Assembly (NCBI GenBank): GCA_020061725.1
Contig: JAGUXS010000062.1
Coordinates: 1 to 5,033 of the forward strand
DNA from: Patescibacteria group bacterium
GTDB taxonomy: Bacteria > Patescibacteriota > Patescibacteriia > UBA2591 > PGYQ01
Direction: 5' to 3'
Length of the DNA stretch: 5,033 bases
Positions 1 through 4,899 of the stretch are shown here, piece after piece. How positions within the stretch are numbered: position 1 is the first letter of the stretch; every line of letters starts with the position of its first letter. The translations under genes and the position numbers were made by a program. The notes beneath the pieces were generated by a model, which saw only the letters and a list, made by a program, of their open reading frames with translations, searched no databases and was not told the DNA's origin.

Positions 1-1
1 A

Positions 2-145
2 AGTATTTTAGAAATGAATGGTAGGTTAATTGAGTTTGTTAATAATTATAATATGAATACAAGATTAAAATCTTTAAACTATAAAACACCCTCTCAATAT
101 TTAAAAGAGGAAAAGGATATTATTATACAACGTATCGTTATTTAA
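2..145 (+). CDS. 3' fragment of an integrase/transposase-like gene (DDE family, IS3/IS481-like C-terminus)
   Basis: This frame is open from the window edge to a TAA stop at 143-145, giving 47 residues. The stretch NNYNMNTRLKSLNYKTPSQYL resembles the C-terminal end of the retroviral-type integrase core in IS3/IS481-family transposases, where a 'YN..RPH.SLNYKTP.EYL' pattern follows the catalytic glutamate. The histidine of the usual RPH is not conserved here (TRLKSL). The catalytic DDE residues would lie upstream, outside the window, so it cannot be judged whether the gene is intact. There is an internal ATG at 14-16, but the similarity suggests truncation by the window edge rather than a small separate gene. 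No terminal inverted repeat was identified downstream. The family call rests on this short motif only; a phage-type or host integrase-core protein is possible. Confidence 0.55.
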   Translation, partial: SILEMNGRLIEFVNNYNMNTRLKSLNYKTPSQYLKEEKDIIIQRIVI

Positions 146-190
146 CAATAATTATTATTTTTAATAAATCACCTTCCAATACAATAAAGT

Positions 191-217
191 TTGAATTTTT
201 TTTAAATAGTTTATACT
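191..217 (+). promoter_or_regulatory. Putative sigma70-type promoter for topA
   Basis: A TTGAAT box at 191-196 and a TATACT box at 212-217 resemble -35 and -10 elements. The spacer is 15 bp, or 16 bp if the -35 is read as TTTGAA at 190-195, which is slightly short. Transcription would begin near 224, leaving a leader of about 40 nt before the topA ATG. The whole 146-264 spacer is almost pure A+T, so chance matches are likely; the close match of the -10 box is the main support. Confidence 0.35.
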
Positions 218-264
218 TTAAAATATTATTTTTATAAAATCATTATAACATAAATTATTCAATT

Positions 265-2571
265 ATGAATTTAATTATTGTTGAATCGCCAACAAAGGCA
301 AGAACAATTGGAAAATTTTTAGATTCTTCTTATAAAGTAGAATCTTCCTTTGGTCATATTCGCGATTTGCCAAAAAGCGAAATGGGAATTGAAATAGAAA
401 ATAATTTTAAACCAAAATATGTAATTCCAGATAAGGCCAAAAAGAAGGTTGGCGAATTAAAAAAAATAATTAAAAAAGTTGATTCAATTATTTTGGCGAC
501 TGACGAAGACAGAGAGGGGGAGGCAATTGCGTGGCATTTAACTCAAGTCTTAGGAGTTGGAAAATCTCAAATTTCAAATTCCGAATCTCAAATAAATTCA
601 AAATCCAAAATTCAAAATACAAAATTTTTTCAAAGGATTGTTTTTCATGAAATTACAAAAGAGGCAATTTTAAACGCCTTAAAAAATCCTCGAGAAATTG
701 ATATAAATCTTGTTGACGCTCAACAAGGTCGACGAATTTTAGATCGTTTGGTTGGTTATGAATTATCTCCTTTTTTGTGGAAAAAAGTTGCGCGAGGTCT
801 TTCAGCCGGTCGTGTTCAGTCAATTGCTGTTTGTTTGATTGTTAACAGAGAAAGAGAGATTGAAACATTTAAGTCAGACGAATACTGGTCAATTGAAGTA
901 GAACTTCAACAATTTGCAATAAATAAGATTAAACAACCTGAAACTAAATTTTTAGCGCGACTTTATAAAATAAATAATAAAATTCTTGATAAATTAGCTA
1001 TCAAAAATAAAAAAGACGCAGATGAAATTTTGAAAGATTTAGAAGGCGCGAAATATAAAGTAATTGATATTAAAAAAAGAGAAATTAAAAAAAGTTCAAC
1101 CCCCCCCTTTATTACTTCTACTCTTCAACAAGAAGCTAATCGTAGATTAGGTTTTTCCGCAAAACAAACAATGATGATTGCTCAACAACTTTACGAAGGA
1201 ATTAGATTAGATAAAGAGGGTTCGGTGGGTTTAATTACTTATATGCGCACAGATTCTTTTAATTTAGCGGAAAATTTTTTAGAAAAAACTCAAAATTATA
1301 TTAAAAAAAATTTTGGCTTAGAATATGCGTTGGATCAATTTCGTAAATTTAAAATTAAATCTAAATTAGCCCAAGAGGCGCATGAAGCCATTCGACCAAC
1401 CGAAATTACTCAATCGCCAGAAATGATTAAGAATTTTTTAGATAAAAATCAGTTTAAACTTTATCAATTAATTTGGCAGAGAACATTGGCTTGTCAAATG
1501 AAAGAAGCTATTTATGATTCCACAACAATAGATATTGAAGCAATATTACAAGAACACAAGAATAAAGAAATAAAAAAACAAAATTATATTTTTAGAGCAA
1601 GCGGTTCAATAATAAAATTTGATGGATTTTTAAAAATTTATCCATCTAAAGTTGAAGAAAATATTTTGCCATCGCTTGAAATTAATGAAATTTTAAATTT
1701 GATTAAACTCGCGTCCAATCAACATTTTACTCAACCGCCCGGCCGATACAGCGAAGCATCTTTAATTAAAGCGTTGGAAGAAAATGGAATTGGTCGTCCT
1801 TCAACTTATGCTCCGACGATAAGCACAATCATTGAACGAAATTATGTGATTAAAGAAAATAAATATTTAAAGCCAACCGAAATGGGAATTTTAGTTAACG
1901 ATTTGTTGGTGAAACATTTTTCAAAAATTGTTGATATTAAATTTACCGCTCAAATGGAAAATGATTTGGATCGAGTGGCTCAAGGAGAAATAAAATGGCA
2001 ACCAATAATTAAAAAATTTTACGATCCATTTAAAGAAAATCTTTTACAAAAAGAAAAAGAAGTTTCAAAAAAAGAATTAACAGAAAAAGAAAGCGATGAA
2101 AAATGTGATAAATGCGACAAACCAATGATTATAAAATTGGGTCGTTTTGGCAAATTTTTAGCTTGCGCTGGATTTCCTGATTGCAAAAATACAAAACCAT
2201 TAGAAAAAGATTTGAGAGAAATGGAACTTTCAAAAGAAAAATGTGAAAAATGCGGAGCTGATATGATTATTAAACACGGTCGATTTGGACCATTTCTTTC
2301 GTGTTCAAAATATCCAGAATGCAAAAATATAAAATCAATTAAAAAAACAGTTGGGGTTAAATGTCCGCAATGCAGTAAAGGCGAGATTGTTGAAAAAAAA
2401 TCAAAAAAAGGGGGAAGAATTTTTTATGCTTGCGATCAATTTCCTGATTGTAAATTTGTCCTTTGGCAAAAACCAATTAATAAAAAATGCGATAAATGTG
2501 GAAGTCTAATGGTAATGGTAAAGGATGATGAAATAAAATGTAGTAATAAGGAGTGCAAAGATAAAAATTAA
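265..2571 (+). CDS. topA: DNA topoisomerase I (type IA), intact
   Basis: The enzyme relaxes negatively supercoiled DNA in the cytoplasm by nicking one strand through a 5'-phosphotyrosine link. The N-terminus MNLIIVESPTKA opens the Toprim domain, whose metal-binding acidic triad is seen as D80-E81-D82-R83-E84. The topoisomerase core has RGLSAGRVQS at 177-186, the catalytic tyrosine Y326 in ITYMRTDS with R328, HEAIRPTE from H373, and GIGRPSTY at 508-515. The C-terminus holds four Cys4 zinc modules: C614/617/634/640, C660/663/680/686, C700/703/723/729 and C742/745/759/764. Length is 768 aa, shorter than E. coli TopA (865 aa) but complete. Between the Toprim strand ending near LGVGK and the conserved RIVFHEITK lies a non-conserved insert of about 20 residues (K100-K120) encoded by short repeats. 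The start fits the Toprim N-terminus; no Shine-Dalgarno is visible. Confidence 0.97.
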   Translation: MNLIIVESPTKARTIGKFLDSSYKVESSFGHIRDLPKSEMGIEIENNFKPKYVIPDKAKKKVGELKKIIKKVDSIILATDEDREGEAIAWHLTQVLGVGKSQISNSESQINSKSKIQNTKFFQRIVFHEITKEAILNALKNPREIDINLVDAQQGRRILDRLVGYELSPFLWKKVARGLSAGRVQSIAVCLIVNREREIETFKSDEYWSIEVELQQFAINKIKQPETKFLARLYKINNKILDKLAIKNKKDADEILKDLEGAKYKVIDIKKREIKKSSTPPFITSTLQQEANRRLGFSAKQTMMIAQQLYEGIRLDKEGSVGLITYMRTDSFNLAENFLEKTQNYIKKNFGLEYALDQFRKFKIKSKLAQEAHEAIRPTEITQSPEMIKNFLDKNQFKLYQLIWQRTLACQMKEAIYDSTTIDIEAILQEHKNKEIKKQNYIFRASGSIIKFDGFLKIYPSKVEENILPSLEINEILNLIKLASNQHFTQPPGRYSEASLIKALEENGIGRPSTYAPTISTIIERNYVIKENKYLKPTEMGILVNDLLVKHFSKIVDIKFTAQMENDLDRVAQGEIKWQPIIKKFYDPFKENLLQKEKEVSKKELTEKESDEKCDKCDKPMIIKLGRFGKFLACAGFPDCKNTKPLEKDLREMELSKEKCEKCGADMIIKHGRFGPFLSCSKYPECKNIKSIKKTVGVKCPQCSKGEIVEKKSKKGGRIFYACDQFPDCKFVLWQKPINKKCDKCGSLMVMVKDDEIKCSNKECKDKN
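562..620 (+). repeat. Heptamer repeat tract inside topA, translated in frame
   Basis: The tract divides into 7-nt units close to AAATYYC: AAATCTC, AAATTTC, AAATTCC, GAATCTC, one 10-nt variant AAATAAATTC, then AAAATCC, AAAATTC and AAAATAC. Because 7 is not a multiple of 3, each unit shifts the reading phase, yet the whole is open and encodes a low-complexity Ser/Gln/Asn/Lys-rich segment (K100 to about K120) in TopA. It lies at a surface-loop position between conserved motifs. Similar tracts are, from memory, frequent between and within genes of CPR genomes; that is recollection and not something the window shows. Confidence 0.75.
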
Positions 2572-2645
2572 AATGTAAAATTTATGCGTCGGTAGGCGCG
2601 AAGAATACAATAATTTTACACTTTGCGCTTTAAATTTTAACTTTT
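2563..2645. repeat. Compound inverted repeat filling the topA-hydB spacer
   Basis: An inner pair, 2570-2582 with 2612-2624, matches at 12 of 13 positions. An outer pair, 2563-2574 with 2634-2645, matches at 11 of 12, overlapping the inner left arm. The loop carries the only GC-rich bases of the spacer (TGCGTCGGTAGGCGCG, 2585-2600), which can form a short TGCG/CGCG stem. The structure begins inside the last topA codons, covers the topA stop, and ends just before the hydB start. It could end topA transcripts or protect their 3' ends, but there is no clean T-tract after a GC stem, so it is not a canonical intrinsic terminator. Confidence 0.5.
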
Positions 2646-2649
2646 CCCT

Positions 2650-3693
2650 ATGACTCAAGCGCAATTACAAAAATTTATTATATTTTTGCAAAAACAAAAA
2701 TATTCCACCTTTGGTCCATTTAATGAAGATGGGAAAATAAAAATTAAACCAATTTTAGAACCTAAAAAATTTAAATTATTAGGAAAACTTTCTTTTTATT
2801 CTTTTAAACAATTTTTTCTTCCTTCAAAAGAAATTTTATTTAAATATAAAAATAGTCAATTAATTAAAAACAAAGAAATTATTAAAAAACAAGCTTTATT
2901 TGGATTAAGTGTTTTTGATCTTAGCGCTTTAACGCTTTATAATAATGTTTTTGAAAAAGATTATTATTATCAACAAAGAAGAAAAAATACCCTTGAGATT
3001 GGGCAAAGTATTATGTTGTCAGACGAAAAGATTTTTCAAAATTGGGAAGAAAAATATGAAGAAGATGTTTTAGAACATTTACGTTTTGATATTTTTTTAG
3101 GAATAGTAAATTGTCCTATATCTCAAAATTGCCAGCCATTTTTTCCAGAACAGAATGAATTAAAATCTAAAAAAATAAAATATAAAGTTTTTACTGGAAC
3201 TATAATTGGACAAAAAATTTTAGATGAATTTGGATATAAAAATTATGAGCATATTCAATTTGCCGGACCAATTAAAGAAGAGGGTTTAAATTTAGAAATG
3301 ATAAAAATTAAAAACGCGATGAAAAAAAATTATAAGGCTAAAATTTGGGAAGAATTAGGGAAAAAATGCATAGAATGCGGAAAATGTTCTTTGGTTTGCC
3401 CAACTTGTTTTTGTTTTGACATTAATGATTGCGCGGTTTTGGGAAAAAACAAAGGACAAAGAGAACAATGTTGGGCAAGTTGTTTTTATCAAGAGTTTTC
3501 AGAAATTGCGAGTGGGTATAAATTTTTAGACAGCGCGGCTAAAAGAATTTATAATTGGTATTATCACAAATTTGTCAGAATTCCCGAAGAATACAATTTT
3601 TCTGGATGCGTAGGTTGCGGCCGTTGTATTAAAGTCTGTCCGGCGGGAATTGATATAAGAGAAGTGTTAAAGGCGATAAAAACGCAAAAATAA
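2650..3693 (+). CDS. hydB: HydB-like 4Fe-4S dicluster protein (sulfhydrogenase beta subunit / AsrA-like)
   Basis: This is a 347-aa cytoplasmic electron carrier of the family that includes the beta subunit of group 3b [NiFe] sulfhydrogenase and subunit A of anaerobic sulfite reductase. The C-terminal part binds two [4Fe-4S] clusters: C240-C243-C246-C250-P (followed by TCFCFD, typical of this family) and C320-C323-C326-C330-P. Between them are the family-type QREQCWASC (R271 to C278) and an ASG motif. The N-terminal region keeps the frame of the family (FGLSVFD, then YYQQRRKNT), but the expected cysteine of 'xCD' is F89, and the later SC...CFC cysteines are missing; C155 and C161 are unusual extras. 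No signal peptide or membrane segment is seen. It is 47 bp upstream of hydG, so the two are probably co-transcribed. No Shine-Dalgarno precedes the ATG. A role with hydrogenase is inferred from family and pairing with hydG. Confidence 0.8.
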   Translation: MTQAQLQKFIIFLQKQKYSTFGPFNEDGKIKIKPILEPKKFKLLGKLSFYSFKQFFLPSKEILFKYKNSQLIKNKEIIKKQALFGLSVFDLSALTLYNNVFEKDYYYQQRRKNTLEIGQSIMLSDEKIFQNWEEKYEEDVLEHLRFDIFLGIVNCPISQNCQPFFPEQNELKSKKIKYKVFTGTIIGQKILDEFGYKNYEHIQFAGPIKEEGLNLEMIKIKNAMKKNYKAKIWEELGKKCIECGKCSLVCPTCFCFDINDCAVLGKNKGQREQCWASCFYQEFSEIASGYKFLDSAAKRIYNWYYHKFVRIPEEYNFSGCVGCGRCIKVCPAGIDIREVLKAIKTQK

Positions 3694-3740
3694 AAATCAA
3701 AGTAAAGTCATTTGCATTATTTATTATTGATTATTTATTT
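3686..3740. repeat. AT-rich imperfect inverted repeat spanning the hydB-hydG junction
   Basis: The arm at 3686-3700 (AAAAATAAAAATCAA) pairs with 3727-3740 (TTGATTATTTATTT) with a one-base bulge. It covers the hydB stop codon and reaches the base before the hydG ATG. If formed in RNA it would sequester the hydG translation start, which could couple hydG translation to ribosomes finishing hydB; this is inference. Both arms are nearly all A+T, so chance is a serious alternative. Confidence 0.3.
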
Positions 3741-4565
3741 ATGAAAAATTTTTATCAACCACAAGCAGTGATTATAAAAAATATTAAAATTCAAACTAAA
3801 GATGTTAAACTTTTTACTTTGCGCTTTAAAAAGGAAAAAGATCAAAAGAATTTTTTCTTTGTTCCGGGACAATTTATTGAAGCAGGTTTATTTGGTTTTG
3901 GCGAGGCGCCATTTGCTCTATGTTCTTCAAATTTAAATGAAAATTTTTTTCAAATTTGTGTTCGTCGGGTTGGACAACTTACAGAAAAAATGCACAAATT
4001 AAAAATTGGCGATGAAATTCAAATTAGGGGTCCTTATGGACAAGGGTTTCTTGAAATTAACAATTCAACAAATTTACTTTTAATTGGCGGCGGCATAGGG
4101 CTTATTCCATTGAGAGCGGTTATTCAAACCATAAAGGATAAAGGGCAAAATAAAAATAACAAAATTATTCTTTTTTATGGAGCAAAAAATTACAATGAAC
4201 TTTTATTTAAAGATGAATACAAGGAATGGGAAAAATTTTTAGATTTACATATTATTTTAGAAAAACCAAATTCAAAATGGAAAGGTAGTATCGGTTTAAT
4301 CACCGCTTTATTTAATGAACCCGAACTATTAAAAACTAAAAGCTATCAAATAAAAGCTTTTTTATGTGGTCCTCCTATAATGTATAAATTTGTTATTCAA
4401 AAATTAAAAGAATTAAAAATTTCGGATAAAAATATTTTTTTGTCTTTGGAACGTCGAATGCATTGTGGGGTTGGAATATGTCAACATTGTGCTATTAATT
4501 CAAAATATGTTTGTAAAGATGGTCCAGTTTTTAATCTCGCGGAAATTCAAGAAATGTCATTTTGA
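3741..4565 (+). CDS. hydG: HydG-like FAD/NAD(P)-binding reductase with C-terminal 2Fe-2S (sulfhydrogenase gamma subunit / AsrB-like)
   Basis: This 274-aa protein is a ferredoxin-NADP+-reductase-type flavoprotein that would move electrons between NAD(P)H and the iron-sulfur clusters of the partner HydB. The N-terminal FAD barrel includes PGQFIE, EAPFALCSS (P57-S63) and RGPYGQGF. The nucleotide-binding domain has GGGIGLIPLR from G116, an FYGAKNYNELLF segment, and CGPPIMYK at 209-216. The C-terminus carries LERRM, then the [2Fe-2S] ligands C242-x4-C247-x2-C250-x7-C258, followed by CKDGPVF. These signatures match HydG/AsrB better than PyrK of dihydroorotate dehydrogenase, because the hydB-like partner is directly upstream and no pyrD is present. 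Compared with the P. furiosus sequence as I recall it (CGIGKCGHC), the loop reads CGVGICQHC. The ATG is the only sensible start; no Shine-Dalgarno is seen. The expected hydD and hydA do not follow; a tRNA lies 22 bp downstream. Confidence 0.85.
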   Translation: MKNFYQPQAVIIKNIKIQTKDVKLFTLRFKKEKDQKNFFFVPGQFIEAGLFGFGEAPFALCSSNLNENFFQICVRRVGQLTEKMHKLKIGDEIQIRGPYGQGFLEINNSTNLLLIGGGIGLIPLRAVIQTIKDKGQNKNNKIILFYGAKNYNELLFKDEYKEWEKFLDLHIILEKPNSKWKGSIGLITALFNEPELLKTKSYQIKAFLCGPPIMYKFVIQKLKELKISDKNIFLSLERRMHCGVGICQHCAINSKYVCKDGPVFNLAEIQEMSF

Positions 4566-4586
4566 TTTTTGTATTTTACATTTTTT
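4549..4586 (+). terminator. Weak candidate terminator hairpin at the hydG end
   Basis: AAGAAATGT (4549-4557) can pair with ACATTTTTT (4578-4586) over nine positions including one G-U, around a 20-nt loop, with the seven-T run (4581-4587) forming the distal arm. It straddles the hydG stop and ends two bases before the tRNA. The stem is AT-only and the T-run is inside the stem, so termination may be poor and hydG and the tRNA could share a transcript. Confidence 0.2.
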
Positions 4587-4587
4587 T

Positions 4588-4674
4588 GCCCAGGTGGCGA
4601 AATTGGTACACGCACTACCTTGAGGTGGTAGCGCTCGTAAGGGCATGGAGGTTCAAATCCTCTCCTGGGCACCA
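4588..4674 (+). tRNA. tRNA-Leu (anticodon GAG), with encoded CCA
   Basis: The acceptor stem GCCCAGG (4588-4594) pairs perfectly with CCTGGGC (4664-4670), followed by discriminator A4671 and CCA at 4672-4674. The anticodon stem CTACC/GGTAG (4615-4619/4627-4631) encloses the 7-nt loop TTGAGGT, giving anticodon GAG at 4622-4624, which reads CTC and CTT leucine codons. A class II long variable arm forms at 4633-4636 with 4641-4644 (GCTC/GGGC, one G-U) around GTAA, as expected for leucine. The T arm GGAGG/CCTCT (4647-4651/4659-4663, one G-U) has the loop TTCAAAT, and the D loop contains TTGG. All arms are intact, so it looks functional. Confidence 0.97.
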
Positions 4675-4705
4675 AATTGGACTTCGTGATTTTTTGAGGG
4701 GGGAA

Positions 4706-4753
4706 GCAGAGGTTTTCTCACCGCGCCTGCTGGCGCGGCGAGAAAACCTCTGC
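4706..4753. repeat. Long, almost perfect palindrome (14 + 7 bp stem)
   Basis: GCAGAGGTTTTCTC (4706-4719) pairs perfectly with GAGAAAACCTCTGC (4740-4753). After a single A4720/C4739 mismatch, CCGCGCC (4721-4727) pairs perfectly with GGCGCGG (4732-4738) around the loop TGCT. Twenty-one of 22 stem positions match, so it is far beyond chance. It starts 31 bp after the tRNA. No T-run follows the 3' arm, so it does not read as a standard intrinsic terminator, although a strong RNA hairpin here could define the tRNA transcript's 3' side. Confidence 0.9.
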
Positions 4754-4772
4754 AATAACGCAACGCCTCCGC

Positions 4773-4791
4773 GCCCCGCCGCAGGCGGGGC
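4773..4791. repeat. GC-only hairpin, 8-bp stem
   Basis: GCCCCGCC (4773-4780) pairs perfectly with GGCGGGGC (4784-4791) around a GCA loop. It contains the octamer GCAGGCGG at 4781-4788, which recurs in the hairpin region at 4896-4903. In an otherwise very AT-rich window, an eight-pair all-GC stem is conspicuous. Confidence 0.85.
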
Positions 4792-4793
4792 TA

Positions 4794-4881
4794 CGCCTCA
4801 ACAAAATTTTCTTCTCCAATTTCCGATTTTTGCGCGCTCATAAAAAATTCAAATAAGAAAGAAGAAAATTTTGTTTCGGCG
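4794..4881. repeat. Long inverted repeat, 22-bp arms
   Basis: The arms 4800-4815 (AACAAAATTTTCTTCT) and 4860-4875 are perfect complements over 16 bp. After two mismatched positions, CGCC (4794-4797) pairs with GGCG (4878-4881), giving 20 of 22 matches. The 44-nt interior continues to pair partly, for example ATTTTT 4826-4831 with AAAAAT 4843-4848, leaving a GCGCGCTCAT-type apex. The whole could fold into one long hairpin of about 88 nt. Confidence 0.85.
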
Positions 4882-4883
4882 TT

Positions 4884-4899
4884 CTGCCCTATCGGGCAG
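4884..4899. repeat. Short GC hairpin, 6-bp stem
   Basis: CTGCCC (4884-4889) pairs with GGGCAG (4894-4899) around TATC. It is immediately followed by GCGG, completing a second copy of GCAGGCGG (4896-4903). No T-run follows. Confidence 0.7.

Noticed and set aside
562..620. CRISPR array
   Set aside because: The units are only 7 nt, contiguous and without unique spacers, and the tract is translated within topA.
2019..2324. A 101-codon - strand open frame inside topA
   Set aside because: It is the antisense of the zinc-module region; its His/Ser/Phe richness mirrors the Cys/Lys-rich coding strand.
265..4565. Alternative genetic code with TGA as Gly or Trp (as in some CPR lineages)
   Set aside because: There are no internal in-frame TGA codons, tryptophans are TGG, and hydG ends at TGA in a position consistent with family length.
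3741..4565. PyrK, the electron-transfer subunit of dihydroorotate dehydrogenase
   Set aside because: It shares the same fold and C-terminal 2Fe-2S, but no pyrD or other pyrimidine gene is adjacent, while a HydB-like partner lies directly upstream and the EAPFALCSS and CGPPIMYK motifs fit HydG/AsrB.
4706..4753. Canonical Rho-independent terminator for the tRNA
   Set aside because: The hairpin is very strong but is followed by AATAACG rather than a T-run; the only T-run (4690-4695) precedes it and has no good stem before it.
4562..4843. A 93-codon + strand open frame starting at the hydG end
   Set aside because: It reads straight through the tRNA-Leu and the GC-rich palindrome; the encoded peptide is tRNA and hairpin sequence and resembles no protein.
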